A stretch of DNA of 9,599 nucleotides from SIG636 sp045604285 (GTDB lineage Bacteria > Bacillota > Clostridia > Oscillospirales > CAG-382): assembly GCA_045604285.1 (NCBI GenBank), contig JAZUNS010000171.1, forward strand, positions 1 through 9,599, in the 5' to 3' direction. This document shows, piece after piece, positions 1 through 7,938 of the stretch. Numbering within the stretch: the stretch's first letter is position 1; each line of letters starts with the position of its first letter. Both the position numbers and the translations under genes were made by a program. The notes under the pieces were generated by a model. That model worked only from the letters and a program-made list of their open reading frames with translations, was not told the origin of the DNA and made no database searches.

Positions 1-39
1 GGTGCGAACGAACAAAAATGGTGCTAATTCTCGTTTCAA

Positions 40-74
40 TTCGGGGTCCCCGAAAAATCGAAGATTTTTTGGGG
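40..74 (-). terminator. Hairpin past the last operon gene, possible terminator
   Basis: A 12-bp stem (48-59 CCCCGAAAAATC with 63-74 GATTTTTTGGGG, one G-T wobble on the plus strand) closes on a GAA loop. It lies five bases beyond the stop codon of the zinc-ribbon gene. A second overlapping palindrome, TTCGGGG/CCCCGAA at 40-54, shares the left CCCC. On the minus strand no U-run follows the stem, so this is not a textbook intrinsic terminator. On the plus strand it is followed by the weak run TGCTTTT, so it could equally serve a plus-strand transcript arriving from outside the window. Hairpins of this look may be interspersed repeats in such genomes; that part is inference from memory. Nothing else is recognisable in 1-79. 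Confidence 0.4.
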
Positions 75-79
75 TGCTT

Positions 80-502
80 TTAAAAGTAGTATAAATTGGG
101 ATCCATTGCTGAAAACATGGAGGCGCACATACAACCTATCACCAGCACAACCAGCAGAACGAAAACCAAACCTACTATTCCCGCTACAAGCCCGGCAATG
201 GCAAAGCCTTTGCCGCTTTTGTTGTTCTTTTTAATGCGGGCAAGCCCTATGGCGGAAAAAACTATTGCAAGAATAAAGATGATTAAGTTTGCGTCGGAAA
301 GTGACGTTGCTATGCCGCACATACCCAGTATAAAGCCGGTTATTGCAAAGCCATCCTTTTCTTTTTTTGCAGGCAAAACCTCTACCGCAGGAGCTTGAGG
401 CTGTGCCGCAGCCTTTTGGGGCGCCATTGCCTGGTCTGCACCGCAACCGTCACAAAATCTTACAGTATCGGAAAGATATTTACCGCATTTAAAGCAATTC
501 AT
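80..502 (-). CDS. Small zinc-ribbon membrane protein with DUF4190-like domain
   Basis: 140 residues. The N-terminus is a zinc ribbon with two CxxC knuckles (C3, C6, C17, C20). A low-complexity Ala/Pro/Gln linker covers about residues 27-45. Hydrophobic stretches at about 53-66, 72-88 and 101-126 are separated by a basic turn (RIKKNNKSGKG, 89-99). The repeated GFAI.G...G pattern and this layout match the DUF4190 type seen in many Firmicutes. The zinc ribbon should face the cytoplasm, and the role is unknown. The ATG has a strong AGGAGG at 509-514 with a 6-nt spacer, lying directly after the asnA stop 18 nt away, so it is probably the last gene of the operon. The fold call is good; no specific function can be given. 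Sensing or scaffolding at the membrane would be guesswork. Confidence 0.85.
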   Translation of the reverse strand: MNCFKCGKYLSDTVRFCDGCGADQAMAPQKAAAQPQAPAVEVLPAKKEKDGFAITGFILGMCGIATSLSDANLIIFILAIVFSAIGLARIKKNNKSGKGFAIAGLVAGIVGLVFVLLVVLVIGCMCASMFSAMDPNLYYF

Positions 503-520
503 AACATTCCTCCTAAAAAA

Positions 521-1525
521 CTACAGTAGCTCTACCCCTGCTTGTTCACAAAGGTCAAGGGTTTCTTTATCCCATATAGAGCTTTGAACCTCACCCACGT
601 GTGCTTTGCCCAAAAGCAGCATACAAAGCCTTGACTGGCCTATGCCGCCGCCGATGGTATAGGGCAGCACGCCCTTAAGCAGTTGGCTGTGGAAGTACAG
701 ATTTTTTCTATCCTCTGCACCTGCCGCCGCAAGCTGACGGTTCATAGCCGCCTCATCCACACGAATGCCCATTGAGCTTATCTCCAAAGAGCAGCCCAGC
801 AGGTCACACCAATACAGAATATCGCCGTTAAGCTCCCAATCGTCATAGTCGGGGGCTCTTCCGTCGTGGGGTTTTCCGTCCTTTAAGGGGGTGCCTATCT
901 TCATAAGGAAAACCAGGCCGTGCTTTTTGGTTATGGCGTTTTCCCTTGCCTTGCGGTCAAGGTCGGGATACATATCCTCCAGCTCATCCGAGGTGATAAA
1001 GTAGGGCTCGATGGGGATTTCGGTATTAATTGCGGGGAACATAGACTTTAAATCGTTATGCGCCACGTAGATTGCAAAGCATATCTTTTTAACGGTTTCC
1101 TTAAGATATTCTACCGTGCGCTGTTCTCTGAATATAACCTTTTCCCAATCCCACTGGTCAACGTAGACCGAGTGGAGGTTGTCCAGCTCTTCATCCCTGC
1201 GGATGGCGTTCATATCCGTATACAGCCCCTCCCCCGGGCGGAAGCCGTAGCGCCACAGCGCAAGACGTTTCCACTTAGCCAGAGAGTGGACCACCACCGC
1301 ATCCTTGCCCGTATAGGGTACGTCGAAGCACACCGCACGCTCCACACCGTTAAGGTCGTCGTTAATGCCCGTATCGGGGCTGACGAACAAGGGGGCGGAA
1401 ACACGCTGAAGCCCCAATTGGCTTGCCAATCTATCTTCAAATATGCGTTTAAGTGCGCCTATGGCGTACTGGGTATCGTGCAGGTCAAGGGTGCTTTTAT
1501 ATCCTTTTGGAATAAATGATTTCAT
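521..1525 (-). CDS. asnA: Aspartate-ammonia ligase (asparagine synthetase A)
   Basis: Makes asparagine from aspartate, ammonia and ATP through an aspartyl-AMP intermediate; cytoplasmic. The 334-residue length is close to the roughly 330 of Escherichia coli AsnA. The fold is a class II aminoacyl-tRNA-synthetase-like catalytic core. Family signatures are intact: VVHSLAKWKR (78-87), GEGLYTDMNAIRRDE (98-112), LHSVYVDQWDWE (117-128), RAPDYDDW (223-230), LNGDILYW (232-239), SSMGIRV (250-256) and the C-terminal GGGIGQSR (292-299) that carries the class II motif 3 arginine. The ATG start at 1523-1525 has GGAG at 1535-1538 with a 9-nt spacer. It begins 27 nt after the valS stop with no terminator or T-box between them, so it is most likely co-transcribed and not separately controlled by tRNA-Asn. 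No missing residues were noticed. Confidence 0.97.
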   Translation of the reverse strand: MKSFIPKGYKSTLDLHDTQYAIGALKRIFEDRLASQLGLQRVSAPLFVSPDTGINDDLNGVERAVCFDVPYTGKDAVVVHSLAKWKRLALWRYGFRPGEGLYTDMNAIRRDEELDNLHSVYVDQWDWEKVIFREQRTVEYLKETVKKICFAIYVAHNDLKSMFPAINTEIPIEPYFITSDELEDMYPDLDRKARENAITKKHGLVFLMKIGTPLKDGKPHDGRAPDYDDWELNGDILYWCDLLGCSLEISSMGIRVDEAAMNRQLAAAGAEDRKNLYFHSQLLKGVLPYTIGGGIGQSRLCMLLLGKAHVGEVQSSIWDKETLDLCEQAGVELL

Positions 1526-1552
1526 AATACATTACTCCGTAAATAATGGGTT

Positions 1553-4183
1553 TTATTTAATGTTTGCCAACGCCTGCTCTATCTGTGCGGCTTTTTCGGT
1601 AAACTTTTGAAGCTTTTCTTTTTCGGCGTCAACCACCTTTTGAGGTGCGCGCTCTACGAAAGAAGCATTCTCCAGCTTGCCCTTGGCACGGGCTATTTCG
1701 GACTTAACGGTCTCAAGCTCCTTGGTAAGGCGCTCTTTTTCAGCCGCCATATCCACAAGCTCTTCCATGGGCAGGTAAAGAACGGCGTCGAAGGTTATTG
1801 CCTGAACCATGCCCTCGCCCTCAAAGTCCTTATCTACAAGCTCAACCTCTGAAGCGGAAGCAAGCTTTTCGAAGAAAATACCGGATGCGGCAAAAAGCTC
1901 TGCCTTATCGCTCTTGATATAAACCTTTGCCTTGCGGGAAGGAGGAACGTTAAGCTCTGCCCTGCGGTTACGAAGCGCCTTTATAGCCTCGATAAGGGCG
2001 GACATTGCCTGCTCATCAGCGGCAAAGGAAAGTTCTTCTTTATATACGGGGAAGTCTGCAACCATTATGCTTTCGCCGTTGTGGGGCAGGGTCTGCCAAA
2101 TTTCCTCGGTGATAAAGGGCATAAAGGGATGCATAAGCTTCATTGCGCCGGAAAGAACGTAAACCAAGGTATGCTGGGCGGTCTTGCCGCTTTCGGATTC
2201 CTTATCGTTAAGGCGGGGCTTAACAAGCTCTATATACCAGTCGCAGAATACGTCCCAAAGGAAGTCGTAAAGCTTTGCAACGGCAACGCCAAGCTCAAAG
2301 TTATCCAAATTATCTCTAACGTCCTTAACAAGGCTGTTGTACTTGCTGATTATCCACTTATCTTCAAGTGCCAGCTTGGAAAGGTCGATGCTGTCGGGGT
2401 CATGCTCCTCAGTAAGGTTCATCAATACAAAGCGGGCGGCGTTCCAAAGCTTGTTGGCAAAGTTACGGGATGCCTCTACCTTCTTGTCGGTAAAGCGCAT
2501 ATCGTTCCCGGGGCTGTTGCCCGTTGCCAGAGTAAAGCGGAGCGCGTCGGCACCGTAGGTGTCGATTATCTCCAGCGGGTCGATACCGTTGCCCAAGGAC
2601 TTAGACATTTTTCTGCCCTGCTCATCCCTTACAAGACCGTGAATAAGAACGGTGCTGAAGGGAGCCTTGCCGGTGTATTCAAGACCTGAGAATATCATAC
2701 GGGATACCCAGAAGGTAATAATATCGTAGCCGGTTACAAGGGTAGAGGTGGGATAGAAACGCTTAAGGTCATCGCTATCCTCGGGCCAGCCCAAGGTAGA
2801 GAAGGGCCAAAGGGCAGAGCTGAACCAAGTATCCAAAGTATCGGGGTCCTGACGCATAGCCTTGCCGCACTTGGGGCAGGTTGCGTGGTCTTCCTTGGTT
2901 ACCACAAGCTCGCCGCAGTCATCACAATAGAAGGCGGGTATACGGTGACCCCACCAAAGCTGACGGGAGATGCACCAGTCTCTGATATTTTCCATCCAGT
3001 TGAAATAAAGCTTGTCAAATCTTTCGGGAACAAACTTTATCTCGCCGCTTCTTACGGACTCGATAGCGGGAGCCGCAAGGGGTTTCATCTTAACGAACCA
3101 CTGAAGGGACGCTCTGGGTTCGATGGTGGTACCGCAACGGTAGCAGGTGCCTACGTTATGGGCGTGGTCTTCCACTCTTACAAGGAAGCCCTGCTCTTCA
3201 AGGTCTTTTACTATAGCCTTTCTTGCGGCAAAACGGTCCATACCTGCATAAGCGGGATAATCCTCGGTTATGCGGGCATCGTCGGTCATAACGTTTATAA
3301 TCTCCAGCCCGTGTCTTGCGCCAACCTCAAAGTCGTTGGGGTCGTGGGCGGGGGTAATTTTAACAACACCGGTGCCGAAATCGGGTTCTACGTACTCGTC
3401 GGCAACAACGGGAATTTCTCTGCCAACCAAGGGGAGAATAAGGGTCTTGCCTATAACGTCCTTATAGCGCTCGTCATTGGGGTTTACCGCAACGGCGGTG
3501 TCGCCAAGCATAGTCTCGGGACGGGTGGTGGCAAGCTCAAGATAGCCGCTGCCATCCTTGAAGGGATAGCGCAGATGCCAGAAATGACCTGCCTGATCCT
3601 CGTATTCAACCTCTGCATCGGAAATGGAGGTAAGGCAATGTGGACACCAGTTAATTATACGCAGACCTCTGTAAATAAGGCCTTTTTCGTAAAGGTATAC
3701 AAAAACCTCTTTAACCGCCTTAGAGCAGCCCTCGTCCATAGTGAAGCGTTTTCTGCTCCAATCGCAGGAGGAGCCCAGCTTTTTAAGCTGTTCTATAATG
3801 CGGTTGCCGTATTTATCGTTCCAATCCCACGCACGTTCAAGGAAGCCTTCTCTGCCGATATCGTCCTTGCTGACACCTTCCTTACGCATAGCCTCAACTA
3901 TCTTAGCCTCGGTTGCGATGGAAGCGTGGTCGGTACCGGGCAGCCAAAGGGTATCAAAGCCGCACATACGCTTATATCTTATAAGAATATCCTGAAGGGT
4001 ATTATCCAAAGCGTGGCCCATGTGAAGCTGGCCCGTAATGTTTGGTGGGGGTATAACTATGGTATAGCTTTCGTTTCCCTTACGGTTGGGCGCAAAGAAG
4101 CCACCTTCGCTCCAAAAGGCATAAAGTCGGTCCTCTACCGCCTTGGGGTCATATTTCTTTTCAAGCTGCTTTTGCATATCCAA
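1553..4183 (-). CDS. valS: Valyl-tRNA synthetase
   Basis: Charges tRNA-Val with valine and edits threonine; cytoplasmic class I synthetase. 876 residues, the usual bacterial length. The HIGH box appears as HMGH (54-57) after PPPNITG, and the KMSKS loop is exact at 525-529. The CP1 editing domain shows TTRPETMLGDTAVAV (219-233). Two cysteine sets suggest zinc knuckles: C180/C183 with C347/C350, and C420/C423/C436/C439. The anticodon-binding domain follows (about 610-760). The C-terminus from about 805 is a charged coiled coil, the valine-type tRNA-binding arm. I take the TTG at 4181-4183 as start because AAGGA at 4190-4194 sits 6 nt away; an ATG two codons later is 12 nt away. The DUF1015 gene ends 20 nt upstream. 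No T-box precedes it, although valS genes in Firmicutes often have one. Confidence 0.98.
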   Translation of the reverse strand: MDMQKQLEKKYDPKAVEDRLYAFWSEGGFFAPNRKGNESYTIVIPPPNITGQLHMGHALDNTLQDILIRYKRMCGFDTLWLPGTDHASIATEAKIVEAMRKEGVSKDDIGREGFLERAWDWNDKYGNRIIEQLKKLGSSCDWSRKRFTMDEGCSKAVKEVFVYLYEKGLIYRGLRIINWCPHCLTSISDAEVEYEDQAGHFWHLRYPFKDGSGYLELATTRPETMLGDTAVAVNPNDERYKDVIGKTLILPLVGREIPVVADEYVEPDFGTGVVKITPAHDPNDFEVGARHGLEIINVMTDDARITEDYPAYAGMDRFAARKAIVKDLEEQGFLVRVEDHAHNVGTCYRCGTTIEPRASLQWFVKMKPLAAPAIESVRSGEIKFVPERFDKLYFNWMENIRDWCISRQLWWGHRIPAFYCDDCGELVVTKEDHATCPKCGKAMRQDPDTLDTWFSSALWPFSTLGWPEDSDDLKRFYPTSTLVTGYDIITFWVSRMIFSGLEYTGKAPFSTVLIHGLVRDEQGRKMSKSLGNGIDPLEIIDTYGADALRFTLATGNSPGNDMRFTDKKVEASRNFANKLWNAARFVLMNLTEEHDPDSIDLSKLALEDKWIISKYNSLVKDVRDNLDNFELGVAVAKLYDFLWDVFCDWYIELVKPRLNDKESESGKTAQHTLVYVLSGAMKLMHPFMPFITEEIWQTLPHNGESIMVADFPVYKEELSFAADEQAMSALIEAIKALRNRRAELNVPPSRKAKVYIKSDKAELFAASGIFFEKLASASEVELVDKDFEGEGMVQAITFDAVLYLPMEELVDMAAEKERLTKELETVKSEIARAKGKLENASFVERAPQKVVDAEKEKLQKFTEKAAQIEQALANIK

Positions 4184-4189
4184 TAATTT

Positions 4190-4194
4190 TCCTT
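4190..4194 (-). promoter_or_regulatory. Ribosome binding site deciding the TTG start of valS
   Basis: AAGGA on the minus strand, 6 nt before TTG (4181-4183) and 12 nt before the next in-frame ATG. The spacing favours TTG. Confidence 0.7.
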
Positions 4195-4203
4195 TCGAAA
4201 ATC

Positions 4204-5463
4204 TTAATATCTGTCTTCTTTAATGGTGTTCATAACCAAGCCGGTCTTAAGCTTGGGATAGAAATAGGTGGATTTTTGGGGCATTTTGCCGCCGGAGAGA
4301 GAAACGCTTTTGATCTCGCCTATCTTGGTGGGGTTAAGGATGAACGCCGCCGTGCTTTCGCCGCTGTTAACGCTTTCTACAGCCTCGCTTATGTGGCGGG
4401 TGTAGCGCAGGTTAAGCTGGCGTGCCATATTCTCTTTATCTATGCCCAGGCGCTGCTCAAGCACACGGTCATGCAGTACGGAAACGTCCAAAGCGGAAAG
4501 CCCGCCATCCTCTACCATGGGAAGTGCGCCCTTAAACACCAGAAGGGTAAAGCCTTCGCCGCCGGTATAAAGGCCGTATGCCTTGCGGTCTGCATATCTT
4601 GCAAGGATCGCAGGTGCCAGCTTTACGTTGGGGAACTCTTCTATCTCAAAATCCTCTGCCAAATCGGCAAGGAGCTTTTCCTTATTTATTTCCATATCTC
4701 TTATAAGTCTGTGGGTGGGAAGTATAACAAGGCCTTCGTTATCCATATCCACAAGAGTCATAAGAACGTAATCACGGTTTACGGGGCATTCGCCGCGTTC
4801 CTCAAGATATTCCTTAAACTTAACTGCGGTTTCGTATCTGTGGTGACCGTCGGCAATAAATATCTGCTTGGGTGCCATTGCATCGCAGATAAGCTTAAGA
4901 ACGGCGGGATCGGTTATACGCCAAAGGGTATGGGTAACGCCTTCGTTATCGGTAAAGCACTGCTCGGGTGCCATAGAGGAGGCTTTTCTCACCTCGTCAG
5001 CGATAATGCGTTCCTCATCCACGTACAGACCGTAAATGGAAGAGAAGTTGCAATAGGTAGTTTTCATCAGCTCAAAGCGGTCAGCCTTTGCACCGGAAAG
5101 AGTGTTTTCGTGAGGGAGAACGATGCCCTCGGAAAAAGGATACAGCCTGCACAGGCATATTATACCCTTAAGGGAGTATCTTTCGCCGTCAACCTCGAAA
5201 TCTTCGCCGTAAACGTAGATGCCTTCTTCCTTATCTCTGCCGAGAACGCCTTTGGAAAGCCAGCTTTCCAAAAGGACTGCCGCTTCGGCATAGCCGCCTT
5301 CACCCTCGGGCTTTTCAAGGCGTACAAGGTTGTAGGGGCTGCCTGCAACAAGCTCTGCCCTCTCCTCGGCGCTGATTATGTCGTAGGGGGGACAAACGTT
5401 TGCAGAGATCTGACCTGCTGTTTCGGTATATCTTAGTGCTTTAATGGGCTTTATATCTGCCAT
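4204..5463 (-). CDS. DUF1015 family protein, function unproven
   Basis: 419 residues, typical for DUF1015. Three family signatures are clear: CPPYDII (24-30), LPHENTLSGAKADR (116-129) and IADGHHRYETA (203-213). There is no signal peptide or membrane segment, so it is probably a cytoplasmic enzyme. The DGHHRYETA motif resembles the nucleotide-binding GxRR/HHR motif of the ParB/sulfiredoxin superfamily, which includes free-serine kinases (SerK, SbnI). From memory, DUF1015 genes often neighbour serA and serC, which would suit serine phosphorylation, but here the neighbours are a helicase and valS. ATG start with AAGGAG at 5471-5476 and a 7-nt spacer. It begins 24 nt after the pcrA stop and ends 20 nt before valS. 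Family call is sure; activity is inference. Confidence 0.93.
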   Translation of the reverse strand: MADIKPIKALRYTETAGQISANVCPPYDIISAEERAELVAGSPYNLVRLEKPEGEGGYAEAAVLLESWLSKGVLGRDKEEGIYVYGEDFEVDGERYSLKGIICLCRLYPFSEGIVLPHENTLSGAKADRFELMKTTYCNFSSIYGLYVDEERIIADEVRKASSMAPEQCFTDNEGVTHTLWRITDPAVLKLICDAMAPKQIFIADGHHRYETAVKFKEYLEERGECPVNRDYVLMTLVDMDNEGLVILPTHRLIRDMEINKEKLLADLAEDFEIEEFPNVKLAPAILARYADRKAYGLYTGGEGFTLLVFKGALPMVEDGGLSALDVSVLHDRVLEQRLGIDKENMARQLNLRYTRHISEAVESVNSGESTAAFILNPTKIGEIKSVSLSGGKMPQKSTYFYPKLKTGLVMNTIKEDRY

Positions 5464-5487
5464 TACAATTCTCCTTAAAGTTATATA

Positions 5488-7857
5488 TTAAAGCTTTTTA
5501 AGCTTTGCATAGGTCGCCATGATTTTTTTGGTGCCTACCGCATCAAAATCTATCTCGTAAAGAGCGTCACCGCCCATATCCTTAACGGATTTGATAACAC
5601 CCCTGCCAAACACCATGTGTTCTACGCCGTCACCCTCGTTAAGGGCAACAAAGGCGGGCTTGGCCTCTTTTTTCTCGGCGGGAGCCATACGGGTGTTTTT
5701 AACAAAGGACTCTTGAGAGGAGACGTATCTGCGCTTGGCTTCGGACACGTTGCTGTAAACGGTTTTAACCGGCTGCTCTATGGTTACAAGGTTTTTGGGT
5801 ATCTCCATTGCAAAACGGGAAAGGGGGTTTTGCTTGGTCTGCCCGTAAAGCAGGCGGGTGTTGGTATGGGTTATAATAAGCTGCTTTTTGGCACGAGTTA
5901 TGGCAACGTAGGCAAGCCTGCGCTCCTCCTCCAGCGCCTTTTCGGTCTGGGCGCTTTGGTCGCCGGGGAATATCCCCTCCTCAAAGCCGGGCAGGAATAC
6001 CGTGGGGAACTCCAACCCCTTGGCGCTGTGGATGGTCATAAGGGTTACTGCGTTGGCTTCCGTATCGTAATTATCAATATCGGTTATCAAGGCAATCTCC
6101 CCAAGGAAGGTATCGATATCGGGGGTCTCGCTCTGCTCCTCAAACGCCATGGCGGAGGAAACAAGCTCGTCAAGCAGCTCTGCTTTTTCGGGTTCCTCCC
6201 CCGACTCTAAAAGCTCACGGTAGCCGGTGCGGGCGATTATCTCTTTTATAACCTCAGAGGGCTTGGCCTTTTCTGCATAGGCACGCAGCTCCTCCATCAT
6301 ATCGTAAAAGCTCTTAAGTCTTGCGGCGCCCTTGCCTATCTCGGGATATTTGTCTATGCGGCTGAGCACGCTGTAAATTCCGTCCTCGGTTTCGGCAATA
6401 TCAAACAGCGCTTGGGTGGTGGTTGCGCCTATGCCCCGCTTTGGCACGTTGATAATGCGTTTTATGCGGGCATCGTCGGCAGGGTTGGAAATTACTGCCA
6501 AATACGCCACAAGGTCCTTAATCTCTTTGCGCTCGTAAAACCTTACGCCGCCGAACACTCTATAGGGAACACGGCTTTTTGAAAAGATTATTTCCAGCGC
6601 ATTGGACTGGGCGTTAAGCCTGTAAAGCACGGCAAAATCGCTGTATTCCGCCTTGCCTGCGGCAACCTGCTCCTTAATATAATTAACTATGTAGCCGGCC
6701 TCGCCGCTTTGGGTAAATTGCTTTTTAAGAAGGATACGCTCACCCTCACCCATATCCGTCCACAAATTTTTGCCCATTCTGCCGGTGTTGTTGGCGATAA
6801 TGGCGTTTGCGGCGGAAAGTATGGTTTGGGTGGAACGGTAATTCTGCTCCAAACGGACGGTCTTGCAATCTTTATAAACCTTATCAAAGCCCAGTATGTT
6901 TTCAACCGAAGCCCCTCTAAAGGCGTAAATGCTTTGGTCATCGTCACCCACCACGCACACGTTGCGGTGCTTGGCGCCGATGCAATTTATAAGCTCGCTT
7001 TGAGAAAGGTTGGTGTCCTGATACTCGTCGGCAAGTATATATTTAAATCTGTTTTGATATTTTGCAAGGACCTCAGGCTCTTCCTTAAAGAGCTTAAGAG
7101 TAAGCAGGATTATATCGTCAAAATCCAGGGCGTTGGCTTCCTTAAGCGCCGCAGAGTATTCTTTATAAACCTTGGCTATGGCTTCAAGCCTTGCATCACC
7201 CTCTGCCTCACCCATATACTCACGCCATTCCACAAGGCGTTCCTTAGCACGGCTGATATTGTTAAGCACCGTTCTGGGGGTAAGGACGTCCTCATCAATT
7301 CTAAGGCGCTTCATTATATCGGAAACAACACGCTTGCTATCGTCGGTATCGTAGATGGTAAAGGCGGTTTTGTAGCCCAAAAGGTCTATGTGGCGGCGCA
7401 GTATGCGAACGCAGATGGAATGGAAGGTGCCTGCCCACAAATCCTTTGCTGCTTCGCCCAGCAGCCCATCCAGCCTTGCCTTAAACTCGCTTGCAGCCTT
7501 GTTGGTGAAGGTTATACACAAAACCTCGTAGGGGTCTGCCCTATCCTCGGCAAAGGCGCCAAGGAACAAGCGTATTTCATTTTCGGTGCCGCTTGCCAAC
7601 AGCTTATCCATCTGAGGCAAAAGGGCTTCCGCCCCTTCGGGCACCGTGTTGGAATAATACAGGTTGCCAAAGGAGATTATATGTGCTATTCGGTTTACAA
7701 GCACGGTGGTTTTACCGCTGCCTGCGCCTGCCAGCACCAAAAGCGGACCATTTACGGTGTACAGCGCTTCCCTTTGCTTATCGTTAAGCTTGCTGTACAG
7801 CTTATCAAACAAAGCACGTTTCTTTTGAAGAAACATATCGTCTGTCTGTTTTGCCAT
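5488..7857 (-). CDS. pcrA: ATP-dependent 3'-5' DNA helicase, UvrD/PcrA type
   Basis: Superfamily 1A helicase acting in nucleotide excision and mismatch repair, replication fork maintenance and removal of RecA from DNA. 789 residues from the chosen start. All motifs are present: Q motif LNDKQREAL (24-32), Walker A GAGSGKT (44-50), Ia FTNKAASEF (117-125), II DEYQDT (277-282), III VVGDDDQSIYAFRGA (302-316), IV EQNYRS (337-342), V TLMTIHSAKGLEF (605-617) and VI VAITRAKK (651-658). The last ~50 residues (GDGVEHMVFGRGVI...) match the Tudor-like RNA-polymerase-binding tail of PcrA. About 40 extra residues (65-105) lie between motifs I and Ia relative to Bacillus PcrA. The start is the ATG at 7855-7857 because GGAGGT lies 6 nt before it; an ATG seven codons upstream would place that site inside the gene. 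First gene of the five-gene run. Confidence 0.96.
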   Translation of the reverse strand: MAKQTDDMFLQKKRALFDKLYSKLNDKQREALYTVNGPLLVLAGAGSGKTTVLVNRIAHIISFGNLYYSNTVPEGAEALLPQMDKLLASGTENEIRLFLGAFAEDRADPYEVLCITFTNKAASEFKARLDGLLGEAAKDLWAGTFHSICVRILRRHIDLLGYKTAFTIYDTDDSKRVVSDIMKRLRIDEDVLTPRTVLNNISRAKERLVEWREYMGEAEGDARLEAIAKVYKEYSAALKEANALDFDDIILLTLKLFKEEPEVLAKYQNRFKYILADEYQDTNLSQSELINCIGAKHRNVCVVGDDDQSIYAFRGASVENILGFDKVYKDCKTVRLEQNYRSTQTILSAANAIIANNTGRMGKNLWTDMGEGERILLKKQFTQSGEAGYIVNYIKEQVAAGKAEYSDFAVLYRLNAQSNALEIIFSKSRVPYRVFGGVRFYERKEIKDLVAYLAVISNPADDARIKRIINVPKRGIGATTTQALFDIAETEDGIYSVLSRIDKYPEIGKGAARLKSFYDMMEELRAYAEKAKPSEVIKEIIARTGYRELLESGEEPEKAELLDELVSSAMAFEEQSETPDIDTFLGEIALITDIDNYDTEANAVTLMTIHSAKGLEFPTVFLPGFEEGIFPGDQSAQTEKALEEERRLAYVAITRAKKQLIITHTNTRLLYGQTKQNPLSRFAMEIPKNLVTIEQPVKTVYSNVSEAKRRYVSSQESFVKNTRMAPAEKKEAKPAFVALNEGDGVEHMVFGRGVIKSVKDMGGDALYEIDFDAVGTKKIMATYAKLKKL

Positions 7858-7863
7858 GATTCT

Positions 7864-7869
7864 ACCTCC
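7864..7869 (-). promoter_or_regulatory. Ribosome binding site deciding the pcrA start
   Basis: GGAGGT on the minus strand, 6 nt before the ATG at 7855-7857. It rules against the upstream in-frame ATG at 7876-7878, which would overlap it and lacks a site of its own. Confidence 0.85.
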
Positions 7870-7892
7870 GAAACACAAGTATTCCGATTGTC

Positions 7893-7921
7893 ATTATACA
7901 CCAAATTCTTAGAATTTGCAA
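7893..7921 (-). promoter_or_regulatory. Sigma-A-type promoter for the pcrA operon
   Basis: On the minus strand, -35 TTGCAA (7916-7921), a 17-nt spacer, and a perfect -10 TATAAT (7893-7898). An A-rich tract lies just upstream of the -35 (about 7924-7933) and may act as an UP element. The transcript would start near 7886, giving a leader of about 29 nt that holds only the ribosome site. It lies in the 81-nt gap after the spore hydrolase gene. That gene has no clear terminator, so some read-through from it is possible. Confidence 0.75.
7902..7918. promoter_or_regulatory. Perfect 7-3-7 palindrome over the pcrA promoter, candidate operator
   Basis: CAAATTC, TTA, GAATTTG reads the same on both strands and fills most of the promoter spacer and half of the -35 box. 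A dimeric repressor here would block RNA polymerase. It does not contain the GAAC-N4-GTTC core expected of a Firmicute LexA box, so an SOS role is not supported. The short AT-rich arms mean chance is possible. Confidence 0.4.
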
Positions 7922-7938
7922 CACTTTTTTTAACTTGC

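Noticed and set aside
1..39. Possible distant copy of the repeat (CGAACGAAC, later GGTGCTAATTCTC)
   Set aside because: Only short A-rich words resemble the unit at 9440-9470; there is no dyad or ordered alignment.
2885..5436. Long plus-strand frames opposite valS (2885-4186) and DUF1015 (4276-5436)
   Set aside because: They lie wholly antisense to genes with full family signatures, have no recognisable motif, and arise from codon bias of the real strand.
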